From assembly GCA_036245805.1 (NCBI GenBank), contig BTRK01000005.1:21056984-21120983 (forward strand): a stretch of 64,000 bases of DNA, read 5' to 3'. The position numbers and the translations under genes are program-made. Below the pieces are notes generated by a model. That model did not search any database and was not told the DNA's origin. It saw only the letters and a program-made list of their open reading frames with translations. Shown piece after piece: positions 1-11,262 of this stretch (positions are counted from its first letter, which is position 1; each line of letters begins with the position of its first letter). The stretch is from Pristionchus mayeri. Taxonomy: Eukaryota; Nematoda; Chromadorea; Rhabditida; Neodiplogasteridae.

Positions 1-75
1 GTCAGAGTCATAGTCGCTACACTTTCTCGCTTATTAAATTACCCCGTGTTGCAGGAAGAACGAGCAGTCGATGGC

Positions 76-160
76 AACCATTTCCTTGCTATTTGATCAC
101 TCATGTACCTTACTGTTTCGTCGCGCCTCGGGCGTAGATAAATTATTATTATTATAACTG
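76..160 (+). mobile_element. 3' tail of a 5'-truncated CR1-like LINE
   Basis: This stretch matches the last ~80 bases of the full LINE at 14908-14991, including the string TCGCGCCTCGGGCGTAGATA and the closing (ATT)n run. It is therefore a severely 5'-truncated copy; the part before base 76 is not clearly LINE. Confidence 0.8.
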
Positions 161-237
161 AGCTGAAGCGCCGCCTCGACTACCTCGAGCAGACCGAGGA
201 GACGAAGAAGCGAAGGCCAAGTTTATATTGTTTTTTT

Positions 238-470
238 TTCTGAATAATTACCAGACGTCTTCAAGCCTCGCACTACCCAAACCTAAGCTTGAACCTTAGC
301 TTAAGCCTTAGCCTGAGCCCTAGGCCGTACAACCTAAACCGTAAGCACTAAAAAGGATAAGGTTTCACGGCTTTAGGTTTGGTTTAGGTTTTACGACTTA
401 GGGCTCAGGCTTAGGCTAAGGTTCAAGCTTAGGTTTGGGTAGTGAAGGGCTTGAAGACGTCCGGTAATTT
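238..470. repeat. Inverted repeat with telomere-like hexamers
   Basis: The arms (about 242-330 and 385-468) are near-perfect reverse complements around a short centre near 345. The right arm reads as runs of TTAGGT, TTAGGG, TTAGGC and CTAAGG, close to the nematode telomere unit TTAGGC. No coding potential. It may be a foldback element or an interstitial telomere-like insertion. Confidence 0.7.
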
Positions 471-583
471 TTCCCACGTGTTTGTATTTGATGTTTATAT
501 CGTGTGTTGAACTAAATGTGAGGTGATAAAGTGTTTATTTACAGATATCTTTACAAAGTGATAGAGAGACTGGCTGAAAGCTT

Positions 584-2655
584 CTAAGTGTTACTGGTGG
601 AAGGGGTGTTGGCGTTGGTTGTGGTGATGTTTGCATTATTATTCTTCTTGTATGGGCCCCTCTTCTTAGGTGCGTATTGATCGAAGCGAATGGGGGGCTT
701 ATTGTCGTGGATGTAATTTGCAAAAGCCAGATCATGTGCTTGAGCAACCCATCTCTGATCCTTACGTCTGATGTTAGAGTATTGTCTATCTTTGGTATTT
801 AGGAACTGATGGAGCTTCTCAGTCGGCTGATCTGTGAACAGCCCCCACTGGCCATAGGTGCGCACGAAAGTAGGCACGTGTGCGAACAATGAATGTGCCT
901 TGGGGAATCGATTACAGTTGGGATAGACAACGGCTACTAGTCGCTCTAAGTCGGAAATGCTCTTGAGGAGAACAGTTTTTTCCAGGTTAGTGAGAGGACG
1001 CGAACCACTCAGTCTCTGAATGTCTTTGAGCAAGTGCATGATCTTTTTGTGATTATCAATGCTCGCACTAGCAGAAATAGTGCTGCAGAGGAATTCGATG
1101 GCATCATCCTGCAGACACTTTCGAATATGGTTTCCCGTCAAACACTGGCCCCACGATCTAAGATCCGCCCCAATCAATCTGAGATTATGATCGAGTTCTT
1201 GGGTCTTATTCCCCTTTCCTTCCTTGATCAACTCGAGTGAGTCGATCTCCGCTTGATTTTCCTCCATCTCAGAATCTATTTCCCCTTTTGTTTTCTCAAT
1301 CTGTTCCAACTTTCGCTGAGCCTCTTCAATTCGCTTTGTGAGTTGCACGATTTCTCCTGCACAACAACTTAAGCAATTGTACTCTTTTTCTGGAGTACTC
1401 ATCTCAGCTAGCTCGTAGAATGAGAAACGAGATTCGCATGCGTAGTGATAACGCCTCGCACAGATCTTAGATTGTACCTGCGTGGCGCATCGAATGCGGT
1501 CAAGCTGACTAAATTTCTTGTGAAGAGCTAGACAGTTGGGGCCTCTGGCACACCGAAAAGGATTGGGGCAGGGTCAATTTCTCGGTGTCCCGATGCATAG
1601 AAGAGATGCACCACCAATCTCCCATCAGCACTCTCCAGATCACAATTTTGCTTTCTCTTCTTCAACTCTTTCTGCTCTTCCTTCAACTTTTTCAATGCTT
1701 TCTCTATTGCATTTGCACTATTCTCCGATTTTCGGCCTCTACCACGAGGGATTACGATGGCATCTCCGGATACAGTATCTGAGAAGTCGCTGATTTGATT
1801 CAAATCAACAATTGAGAGGCCAGCAGCAGCTAGATCTTCATTTCTAGCAAGAATTTGGAGAGGGCTGATCGCGAAGCGAATGGAAACACCGGAGTGTGTA
1901 TGGAGAGGGCCAGGGATGATTCTCTCGGGTGGGATGTCAAAGAGCGGTACATCACTCATCGAATGTGTTCCCGCCCTCGCTCTCTCAATCATCTCATTTA
2001 GTGTCCTTAGGGCAGAGGCGGGTTCACTATCTGACAATTTGTATCGGTTCTCTCTCCAGCACCAGATACAGTTCATAATACTCATGGCTGTACCCATTCC
2101 CAGCACAGCCCAGAGAAATTTTTAATCTCCTGTCAGGAACTGCACTAGGCTAACTGTTACCATCTCTCCATCAATCTCGAGCTCAATCTCCTTCAGATCA
2201 TTAACTTCTTTGATCACTTCTGCGAGGAGAGATCTGATCATAAACGAGCTATCCTCACCATCATACTTTGCCAGGAGGATCAGATTACGGACGTCATTTG
2301 CTGAGTTTACACCCCCAATAATCATCACCAACTTCGTGCTCGCCTTGCCTGCATCTCCGGAAATACAGATATCGAATGATCTCTTAGTACCGTCTAACTG
2401 CCCACTCGCAATCAGATTCTCGAATCTGTATTTAACTGTTTCGCGAATATATGTCAATACAATAAGGGAGATGATCTTCTTTCCGTCCCGTGTATTGATC
2501 TCCTTCTCACTGTACTCATATTTATAATGCTCTTTGATCTCATCTCTCATCCTCTTGACAGGTCCAGTTGGAGCAAGCACATCGCTCTTTCTCTTGCCCA
2601 GGAACGTTTTCATTCGATTTCTCTGATTCTGGGATAAGTTTACTTCCAGTGACAT
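584..2655 (-). pseudogene. DDE-type transposase, interrupted by a stop and a frame change
   Basis: The first part (2655-2122) has DICISGDAGKASTKLVMIIGG, a likely first catalytic-Asp strand, and ends FLTGD. An in-frame TAA at 2122-2124 follows and the same frame resumes with KFLWAVLG and a CIWC motif, then PPERIIPGPLHTHSG. The last part (1508-584) is in another frame after a plausible acceptor (aaatttag) and has KAHSLFAHVPTFVRTYGQWG and TEKLH, the pattern expected near the catalytic Glu. This combination occurs in metazoan transposases that are often only called uncharacterised. The frame change may be an intron, but the TAA is a real interruption, so this copy is probably dead. Superfamily not assigned. 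Confidence 0.6.
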
Positions 2656-3620
2656 CTCGAGATCTTGATACGGTATCTTGATACGGTAAGCCGTGATACG
2701 GTAAGCTTACTATGACCCTTTAGCACAATTTTCTCCTTCTTCATGTATTTCGTCAACACTTTATTCGTTTCATCGGCATTTTCATTGGGATCTCCAATCG
2801 GACCACACGCTTGCTGCACTGCGAGATGCAGTTTATCTAATCTGTTTATTCTCTGTCGTCTCTTGAGAAGGGAGAAAGGAAGTTTAACTACCCTCCTTCC
2901 TTTTCCACTACAGAATCCTCTGACAATGCGACTCTTTCCAGTTCCTCCGAATCTCTTTGCAGTGCTATTTCTTGTATTCCTCAGTTTCTCCTCATCTTCC
3001 CTGATTGTCTTTTCCCTCTCACATACAGATCTTTCCTTCTCCTCAATCTCTTCTTTCTCTTTCTCCATCTCACTATGTTCGGCTCTCACTTGAGACACCA
3101 TTCTACTCATATTCTCCTTCAACTCCGAATTTATAATCTGTAGGGAACTCCGACTACTTAGACTCTCGGACAATTGCTGCCTCAGTTCTGCAAACTCGGC
3201 TCCTTTAGATCGAAGTTGCTCCCTCATATCATCATTCTCCGCCTTCATTCTCTCATAGTCCTTCAGAAATTTCTCATTCTCCTTCCTACTACCGTCAATA
3301 CATCGCTCCTGCTCATGGATCCGTCTCAACCTACTTTCATTCAATCCTTCCAGCTCACTCAGCTCATTCACCTTCTCCACCAACTCAACATCCTTCTGTA
3401 CATTAGCCATTGCTAGTCTTTTGTTTTCAAGGTCTAAATAGGCAATTTGCCGGCGGAGAGCGGTTTCATCGTTCAAAAGTGGCAGTGGAACGGGATCAGC
3501 TCTTCTCATATTCAATTCACGCTGCACTTCCTCTGATTCGGAAGGAAGAACTATGTACATTGGTTCATTGTCCTCATCGGGGTCAGATTTCGGGTCGGTC
3601 TTTCTTTTTCTGCTGCCCAT
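2640..3620 (-). CDS. Coiled-coil N-terminal protein of the transposon
   Basis: The frame is open for 326 codons from a methionine at 3620 followed by a basic stretch (GSRKRKTDPKSD), a likely nuclear signal. An upstream methionine at 3740 is also in frame, but the basic start looks more natural. Roughly residues 60-230 are Glu/Lys/Arg/Leu heptad-like sequence, a long coiled coil. A basic patch follows (GKSRIVRGFCSGKGRR). The end overlaps the start of the transposase frame by 16 bases, so an intron or frameshift may join the two. No family name is recognised; by position it would be the DNA-binding or oligomerisation part of the transposon product. Confidence 0.55.
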   Translation of the reverse strand: MGSRKRKTDPKSDPDEDNEPMYIVLPSESEEVQRELNMRRADPVPLPLLNDETALRRQIAYLDLENKRLAMANVQKDVELVEKVNELSELEGLNESRLRRIHEQERCIDGSRKENEKFLKDYERMKAENDDMREQLRSKGAEFAELRQQLSESLSSRSSLQIINSELKENMSRMVSQVRAEHSEMEKEKEEIEEKERSVCEREKTIREDEEKLRNTRNSTAKRFGGTGKSRIVRGFCSGKGRRVVKLPFSLLKRRQRINRLDKLHLAVQQACGPIGDPNENADETNKVLTKYMKKEKIVLKGHSKLTVSRLTVSRYRIKISRCHWK

Positions 3621-3770
3621 TTTCTTATGAATATCTAGAGAAAGAGCTGTGTACGGTGAGATCTTCTTGGCCAAAGGTGTTCCACTATGTGATCTACCGT
3701 ACACTGTGTGTGAGATTCTGGTTTGGTTTCTGATCAACACACACCATAAAAAGCTCTTTTTATTAAGGGC

Positions 3771-4060
3771 GACCGACTATAATAAAATGCGTGAGTTGTT
3801 TATCCTCTTAAATCACTTCGTACGTGCACGCCGTATCTGCAACAAAATAATGTTAGATCAATAAATTACATTGCCTAGAGTGTTGAGCAATTCGTTCGTG
3901 AATTATGTCGTAGATACTCTTGGAGGATCAATTTAGAACCTCTGCGATAAAAAAATATATTAAACTGCAGCCTTCCGAATTTATCACAGGAACAATATAC
4001 AGTTGAAATGGGAAAGGACTAGCATGTTAACAATCTTGAGTTTTTCAACATTCGTCTAAC
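3771..4060. other. Non-coding stretch, nothing recognised
   Basis: AT-rich sequence between the transposon and the helicase exon. No long frame, tRNA or repeat was recognised. Confidence 0.4.
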
Positions 4061-4165
4061 AATCTCAACGAAGATGATCGTTTTGCACTCGGGCAGATTC
4101 ATGATATCATTGAGAACTTGCATCGTGCGCGTTTGTTTCGCATTCTCATCGATCACTTGCACAAT
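4061..4165 (-). pseudogene. DEAD-box RNA helicase exon fragment
   Basis: A 35-codon exon is bounded by an acceptor (aaatttcag) and a weak donor (gttaga). It reads IVQVIDENAKQTRTM...DIMNLPECKTIIFVEI. That is the start of the second RecA domain of p68/DDX5-type helicases, where KTIIFVET is motif IV. No neighbouring helicase exon was found on either side; the next sequence downstream is a transposon. It is either an isolated relic or one exon of a gene broken by the transposon. Confidence 0.6.
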
Positions 4166-4674
4166 CTGAAATTTCAATTTTTGCATCAGACTTCCGCACT
4201 GTTCTAACATAAATGGCATACTTTACTAGTTTACTTTAGGGTGTAACTCCGCCCGCTCCCACTCTGACACACTGCGTCTCTACCCCTAGCCCTTTCCTGT
4301 GATACCCTCGCCTCTAAACAACTACTCCCTTTCAAACACATTCTATACATAAAACACATTATATACAAGATTGAAGTCTGGAAATAATGTCCTTTTAGGA
4401 ACAGGTCTCTACGTAAATTTCCAGTATAATCGGGCACTTCTATAGAATGTGGTACCACAATTATCGAGGAGTGAAATGAGGGATGTATGGTAGAGTAGGA
4501 AAATTATCGACCCATCCTGGACCTAAATTAGAAGTAGCAGTACAGTACCATCCACCCCTATCACTCCCTAACGCTCGATCTTTCTCCCCTCATTCCTCTC
4601 CACTATAATTGTGGTCACACATTCTATACTAGTGCCGGAATAATAATGTACCTCTGTGCATTGTATCCCGTCCT

Positions 4675-7440
4675 TTACTCCTCATATCCCTGTGACTCCA
4701 ATGCCAGTCGATTTCTTTCGCAGAACTTCTCATCAATGTCTTTCTGAAATAGAAATGCTTCATATTAGAAATTCTACTCGCCTCGCCAGCGTTGAAATTA
4801 AAAATCTAACCGTGACTTGCCTGGATGGGAACGGGGATTCTCAGGAAGAGTGTACCGTACCAGTCCAGTTTAGTAAGCATCTCTGGAGCTATCTAAAACA
4901 AATAAATGTACTTTAAACACGAATCGCGTTACACGATGGAAGCAGGACTGCCCGAACGACAACTCGTCTCCTCCACCAGACCGCTGATCTACAGTGTCCT
5001 CATCGTCCTAAAAAGAAATAAAAAATACACGATCATACATATTATCAGGTTGGCGGGAAAGTCTTTGTGTATGGATTTGTTATAACACTGCTCTTCACAA
5101 GTGTACTTTGGCGTCCCGTCGCTCATAGTGAATAACAGTCAGTGATTGCACTTTATAGTAATCAACTCCCCATTATCTTTACTTCAGTCAAGCTCTAGTA
5201 GATCAACGATTTATGTTCCTGGTGCCACACACTTCCGACATGTTTTGATTTACCTCTCTCTATTCTACACCACGATGAAGGATTCAGAGACCCTACTGAA
5301 GCATGTTTATGATACACATGCCCCCTCTACAACACCTTCAGGAATTGGATCCAGATCCGCGAAGAAGGCGACTTTTCCCTCAATGAATGAGGTCGTTCTG
5401 GGAGCCCGCGTTAGTTACATTTTGAGACTTTGTAGAAAGCTGCTTAAATGAACCCATTTCAAACTGCCCGTGAAATGACTATTGCACTTAGAGTCCACCA
5501 TCGCACTGTCAAAGAAGGCTTGAGATATCTTGGAATGAGGAAAATAATCGGTCGATTCAAATTCCATGATCTGATCCAAGCCAGCCATGACCGTCGAGTC
5601 GATGATTCAAATGCTCTCCTCATTCTCCGAGATGGGGATCGATGGCTGGAACGGCTCATAACGGGGAATGAGAAGTGGGTCCTCAACGATAACAACCATG
5701 TGAGAACCAAGCGGGTTGGAGAAGGAGAGCCTCCACAGGGTGTCTCCAAACTTTACCTGAACCCCAAGAAAAACAAGCTGTCAATATCGTGGGGCGTGGA
5801 TGGCGTGATCTAATCGGAGCAACTACGTCAGGGCATGTCAATCACCGGGGTCAAGTACGTCACACACCTACAGAATTTGAAGTTGGAAGTCGATCGTTGA
5901 AGGCTGAAGGACAAGAAAGTGTACAATCAACAAAATGACCCCCGTAACCAGTTCTACAATCAAGTCAAGCAGGAACTGGCTGGATATGAACGGATGGTTC
6001 TCCCTTACCCCCCGTATTCTCCTGGCATGGCCCCTTCCGATTAGTGGCTTTTAGCAGACCTGGCCCATGCCGTTCGAGGTTGGGCCTTCAATTCACGTGA
6101 AAGTCTCGAGGTTGAACTCGAGCAATACTTTCATTCGCACCCAGGCGGGTTCTAAAGGGAGGTGATCCATACATTGCATGTACGTTGGGCACATATTGTC
6201 AATAATGAGGACAAGTATAATTCGACGTATGCTTTTCCCCTTCCCAAGAAATAAACTTTTGAAAAATACACAAAGACTTTTCCGCCAACCTAATACATTT
6301 ATATGTCGTTCTTGTGATTGGACAGCTCGCTCTGAATAATCGACACAACTGAATCGAATTTTTGAATCTATGAGAAATATGAACGCACGAGATACGGTTC
6401 GAGCCATGCCCATAGATCCGAGGGTGGCTGGCAGAATCGAATGTACATGAACCCCATTCCACGGAGGTATGCAGACTGATTGGAGTTGATCATCACCACT
6501 AGTTGCTTCCTACAACATCCCAATCACGCATGATCCAAACTTTCGTAAACAGTAGTATAGAAGTGTGATAAGACTGATGAGATAATGTATAATAGTAAGG
6601 AAAGAGGGGCTCACAGCTCGCTCCGTACCTGGTGATGCGAATGTTGAAGAGTTTGTAGAGGGGGCAGAAAGCAGAGAAGATCACTCAATATGCGCCCACT
6701 CCGCGCACCTCAACAACCCTCCATCCAATCTGGTTTATGATTACGTATAATGTCATGCCACTGTGTAAATAATGCATAACTAACTCCTCCGCACATTCCA
6801 GTCATTCCCTGAACTTTGCGAGTCCCTTTCTCCCAAGGCTCAAGATGGCGAACCTAACATCATCAAAATTAAACCAACTCTGGCAAGTAAAACTAACGTG
6901 AATGCAAATTTCATCGACGATCTGCAGGTGCGTGGTGCATTAGGCGAGAACTTGTTTGTAGTAAGTTCACTGAAATACGTGTTCTACATTGTGGAAACAA
7001 CATTCTCAAAAAATGGTCACTTCCGAACCATAGGTGGGCGGGGGTTGAAGCTGGAAATCGGAAACCGGGGGTGTTTAGGGTCAAAAAGGGGGGGGGGGGT
7101 GATCGTAAATGATCGTTTTGTGACAACATTTTCCAAAAACCGGGGGGTTTCCAATCCGAAAACCCGGGGTGTTTCACAGCTGGCTTCGAAGGTGCCCACC
7201 TATGTCCCGAACACACTTGTAAGACATTTTCCAAGACCAGTCCATTCAAGTTCATGGTCTTCTGGTTTCCCCAAATCGGTAGCGTGTTGTTCTTCTTGGT
7301 GACTTTCTGAGAGGGAAATAATTATTCCGATAAAAGGAGAAGCAAGAAACAACTTGTATATGAGGGATGATGTTATCGTAGGCGTCATCTTCGTAAAATG
7401 TCTCAGCCTGACCATCGGTACCCGGTGGGAGCATCATCAT
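4675..7440 (-). pseudogene. PRPF38B: PRPF38B-like pre-mRNA splicing factor, probably inactivated
   Basis: Exons read on the minus strand: 7440-7354 (first ATG of the MMMLPPG run), 7306-7217 (NTLPIWGNQKTMNLN, the family signature), ~6940-6898 (IVDEICIH), 6853-6785 (HLEPWEKGTRK...MTGMCGG), 6708-6629 (VRGVGAY-stop-VIFSAFCPLYKLF), 6509-6389 (MGFMYIRFCQPPSDLWAWLE), 5007-4933 (DDEDTVDQRSGGGDE), 4892-4821 (MLTKLDWYGTLFLRIPVPIQ), 4743-4675 (ends GYEE then TAA). Phases agree across all joins except the third exon. PRPF38B belongs to the spliceosome. Two lesions argue for a pseudogene: TGA at 6685-6687 and a degenerate third exon where the SPYFKV part cannot be read in frame. The 4821 donor is GC. A mariner relic fills the intron at 5008-6388. 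Confidence 0.8.
5045..6293 (+). mobile_element. Decayed mariner element
   Basis: The ends are inverted repeats (CAGGTTGGCGGGAAAGTCTTTG and its complement near 6264-6293) flanked by TA dinucleotides. Fragments of transposase remain on the plus strand: HHRTVKEGLRYLGMRK, GNEKWVLNDN (first catalytic block, Asp changed to Asn in DEKW), WGVDGVI and YPPYSPGMAPSD (third block). The middle DNARPH block is missing. It lies inside an intron of the PRPF38B-like gene. Confidence 0.85.
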
Positions 7441-7767
7441 TGCATACTGATTAATCCTGGAAAAAGAGTAGAAACAACCTCGTGAACATGCACACTCTAG
7501 TCTGTCAAACAGCATGCAAGATATGCTGAGGAAAGTAGAATAGAACAAGCAAAAAAACGAAATGAGATCGAATGAGTCAAAATTAGCAACAAATAACAAA
7601 GGGAGTGGAAAATAAGAAAGGAAACTGCAGTTTCTGTGAAATAAATCAATAACAGAAAAAATTTAAATTCCGCGCGCTTTGGGTTACGGTATGGTGTGGT
7701 TGCTCAGAGTGCACATTTTCAGTGCACGCAAAATGCCGTGGACCTACCACTGCCTTCCCGGGCTTTC

Positions 7768-8046
7768 CCACCTAACCAAACCAATCCTATCATACCAGCC
7801 ATACACTCACCTTTCACCCAGTGTACAACACTAGGATTGGCAGTCGTTCGGAAGTTGTGATATTTAAGCTTGAATAACCAAAACCCAATAAAATCGGGGT
7901 TATTCTTACCTCTCCGAGACCGTAGGCTTTCCCACTTAACCAAACCACTTGTTTCGAATCGGCCATGCACTGGGCTATCACGCAATGTATAACACCAGTC
8001 TTAATAGCCGTTCGGAAGTACTGATATTTCCACTTGAATGACCAAC
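7768..8046. repeat. Diverged tandem duplication, ~160 bp unit, two copies
   Basis: Both units begin CTTTCCCACYTAACCAAACC (7768 and 7928), share CACTGGGCTATC/CAC...GTGTA-like middles and GCCGTTCGGAAGT, and end GATATTT...CTTGAATRACCAA. Divergence is substantial. Non-coding. Confidence 0.7.
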
Positions 8047-8415
8047 ACTAAACTTTTGCAAATCGCTAATTCATCTTTTCTCTTCCGTGAAAAGAACATT
8101 AAAATAAAATATATTCTATTGAAATTGCATGTGTGCATATTCATAAGCAATAAAATTCAATATAAAGTTAGAAAAATAAATATGAACATTATTTTGCTAA
8201 GTCGATTACTCACCGACACAACTCATCATTCCCAATTCAATTTTGAAAGATCGCTGTATTTTTGTTATTTTAAATAATTTTTATATTTCATTTTCCTAGA
8301 TCGTTTCAGCATCACTGATTGCATACGTGTATTTAATGAAAATATTTATTTAGCACCTTTGAATAATGTCCATTGCCCTTGCTAGATATGTGAACGTGAA
8401 AAATCACGGTGTGAC
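8047..8415. other. AT-rich non-coding stretch
   Basis: Low-complexity AT-rich sequence without a supported gene or repeat. Confidence 0.4.
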
Positions 8416-8518
8416 ATGCGTGCCGCCGCGCGGGATAAAAAAAGAAACATGCGGCAAAAATGGCAAGCCGCGAAATTCAACTTGTTACTTTATTTAGGGC
8501 AAAATGTCAGGGTTTTAG

Positions 8519-8562
8519 GGACGGCAGCCCGAATTTTTGAGTACGGAATATTGGTTGCCTAC
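8519..8562. repeat. End of a TAGGGACGGCAACGG-type inverted-repeat element
   Basis: The string GACGGCAGCCCGAATTTTTGAGTACGGAATATTGGTTGCC matches the elements centred at 16800 and ending at 19960. The rest of this copy is lost in the assembly gap. Confidence 0.7.
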
Positions 8563-9062
8563 NNNNNNNNNNNNNNNNNNNNNNNNNNNNNNNNNNNNNN
8601 NNNNNNNNNNNNNNNNNNNNNNNNNNNNNNNNNNNNNNNNNNNNNNNNNNNNNNNNNNNNNNNNNNNNNNNNNNNNNNNNNNNNNNNNNNNNNNNNNNNN
8701 NNNNNNNNNNNNNNNNNNNNNNNNNNNNNNNNNNNNNNNNNNNNNNNNNNNNNNNNNNNNNNNNNNNNNNNNNNNNNNNNNNNNNNNNNNNNNNNNNNNN
8801 NNNNNNNNNNNNNNNNNNNNNNNNNNNNNNNNNNNNNNNNNNNNNNNNNNNNNNNNNNNNNNNNNNNNNNNNNNNNNNNNNNNNNNNNNNNNNNNNNNNN
8901 NNNNNNNNNNNNNNNNNNNNNNNNNNNNNNNNNNNNNNNNNNNNNNNNNNNNNNNNNNNNNNNNNNNNNNNNNNNNNNNNNNNNNNNNNNNNNNNNNNNN
9001 NNNNNNNNNNNNNNNNNNNNNNNNNNNNNNNNNNNNNNNNNNNNNNNNNNNNNNNNNNNNNN
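8563..9062. other. Assembly gap (500 N)
   Basis: A run of exactly 500 N, a conventional size for a gap of unknown length. Any frame drawn across it is meaningless. Confidence 0.99.
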
Positions 9063-9138
9063 GTTGGAAGCAACAGAGAAAGAGGGAGCAGATGAAAGCG
9101 GAAATGAGAGTGATCAGTCAGATATAATCGATTTGTGA
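9063..9138 (+). CDS. Acidic C-terminus of a gene lost in the gap
   Basis: Directly after the gap an open frame reads LEATEKEGADESGNESDQSD-IIDL and then stops (TGA at 9136-9138). An AATAAA polyadenylation signal follows at 9273-9278. Such a Ser/Asp/Glu-rich tail followed by a polyA signal is what a real 3' end looks like. The rest of the gene lies in or beyond the gap, so no function can be given. It could also be chance; 25 codons is short. Confidence 0.4.
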
Positions 9139-11262
9139 TTCTACCTCATATTGCCAGTACTTTGATTGAGTTACATTCAGATGTCGAGATACTTGTGAAG
9201 TTTTCCTTGTGAATATTTCTGTGACATCCAATCCCTGTGACAGATTTTCCTTTCTAGTTGGCTTTGAGTCAGAATAAAATGTTCTCTCCCCATTCGGTTC
9301 GCCTTGCCCTCGTTCAGTTTCATGTATTATATTATTATAACACAGGTATCTCGAGTCGACGAAGCAAAAATAAGTCCGTCACGAACAATTTCTAAAAAAT
9401 ATTTTAAAAATCGGTCACACTGGGGTATATTACCTATCCCAGACATAAGAATACGAATGATCCAGGTTATTTGTCCGAGAGCCGTCAATTAGCAATTCTC
9501 CGGGTTTGTTCCCGGCTATGCCGTATAACAGCTCCCAGATAAGCTATAGAGACGGCAATGGTCTTTAAAAAAGCAGAAAATTATTTTGAGAATCTTTTAT
9601 GTTGAAAGTGAATTGCGAAACTCAAATAGAAAATTTCTTTAGCTGAAAAACTGAATTCCAGGGAGAAAAACAAATATTTTCGCAATGGTGTACGAGAGTT
9701 CCTGGGAATTTTATTGCATATTTTGGAAGAACAACTTCCGCATTTTATAATAAAAAAATAAAAAATGGCAAAACGGTGGGGGTTCATAGTCTCATTTTTC
9801 GCATTCAATGTGTAGTAGTCGGAACTTCAATTCTGAAATATCAAAAATTATCATTCCGGTTAACTATATTTCACTCTCTGGTACCTTTTTATGATGTTTC
9901 CAAACCATTAAAGTTAAATTACTGTCCGAATTTCGAGCTTTTGAAAATACGCTTTTCGCATCATCGGATGAGCACGATTTTCATCAATTAAAACTTAAAA
10001 TTTATAAAGACGGTACGGTCAAATACAGTCGATTGGGATAGTATATGCCACCGTCAACAAAATTACCATGCCGCACCTTCGCAAGTTGTATTATCTTCAA
10101 ATTTATGGTTCACCAATCGCTCCAGCGAAGGTGCGTAATGACCTAAAATTAATTTTTGGTAAGATTACTAAGAAAATCGATGTCATTACATCATGAAAAA
10201 TATTCTTGGGGTAGATGAGTCTGAAAATCTATAACACATTTCATATTTCTTAATTTCAGAAATTCTGAAAAAATGAGATTTGCAAATCTTGATTTTCAGA
10301 AACATTTCAATTAGTGAATTTTCATTGTTTTTTTCAGACTCACCTGCCCCCAAGAAAATTTGGCATATGTAATTGTATCGATATTCTTAATAATCTTATC
10401 AAAAAATAATTTTATCTATTTACGAACCTTCGCTGGAGCGATATTTGTCAGATAAATTTGAGAAGAATACAACTTTCGATGGTGCGGCATGGTATTACTT
10501 TTTTTGACGGTGGCATATACTATCCCAATCGACTGTATTTGACCATACCGTCTTTATAAATTTTAAGTTTTAAATGATGAAAATCGTGCTCATCCGATGA
10601 TGCGAAAAGCGTATTTTTCAAAAGTTCGAAATTTCACATTTCGGACAGTAGTTTAACTTTAATGGTTTGGAAACATCATAAAAGGTACCAGGGAGTGAAA
10701 TGTAGTTAACCGGAATGATAATTTTTGATATTTCAGAACTGAAGTTCCGACTACTACACATTGAATGCGAAAAATGAGACTATGAACCCCCACCGTTTTG
10801 CCATTTTTATTTTTTCATTATACAATACGGAAGTTGTTCTTCCAAAATATGCAATAAAATTCCCAGGAACTCTCGTACACCATTGCGAAAATATTTGTTT
10901 TTCTCCCTGGAATTCAGTTTTTCAGCTAAGGCATTTTTCTTTTTGTGTTTCGTAATTCACTTTCAACATAAAAGTTTCTCAAAATAATTTTCTGCATTTT
11001 TTAAGACCATTGCTGTCTCTCTATCTTATCTGGAGCTGATATACGGTATAGCCGGGAACAAAACGCGAGAATTGCTAATTGACGGCTCTCGGACAAATAA
11101 ATCACTCTCCTCTCTTCCCTCACTCTCCTCTCTTCCCTCGCCGCGATAGGGTGACCTCTTCCTCTCTCTCGCGCGACCCAATCGATACTACGTGACTATT
11201 TAGCACTTGTTTCGTTTTTTCTTCTAATTCTATTGTATATTTTCACTCCCTCTTATTAATTA

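Larger units (their letters stand above)
480..3770 (-). mobile_element. DNA transposon with coiled-coil ORF and broken DDE-type transposase
   Basis: Four minus-strand reading frames lie in a row (2640-3620, 2122-2655, 1528-2106, 584-1508) with spacing expected of one spliced transposon gene. Outer boundaries are estimates, since I found no convincing terminal inverted repeats. The element sits between the helicase exon fragment at 4061-4165 and the window edge. Confidence 0.6.

Noticed and set aside
238..470. True chromosome end
   Set aside because: The hexamers are decayed, inverted and followed by ordinary sequence on both sides.
1536..3733. Several plus-strand frames of 80-116 residues
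   Set aside because: Antisense shadows of the transposon frames.
6898..7302. Plus-strand frame of 134 residues, and a plus-strand exon-like stretch at 6802-6927
   Set aside because: They lie antisense to PRPF38B-like exons whose motifs and phases are clear on the minus strand.
8416..9138. 240-residue frame across 8563-9062
   Set aside because: Most of it is the run of N; only the last 25 codons are real sequence.
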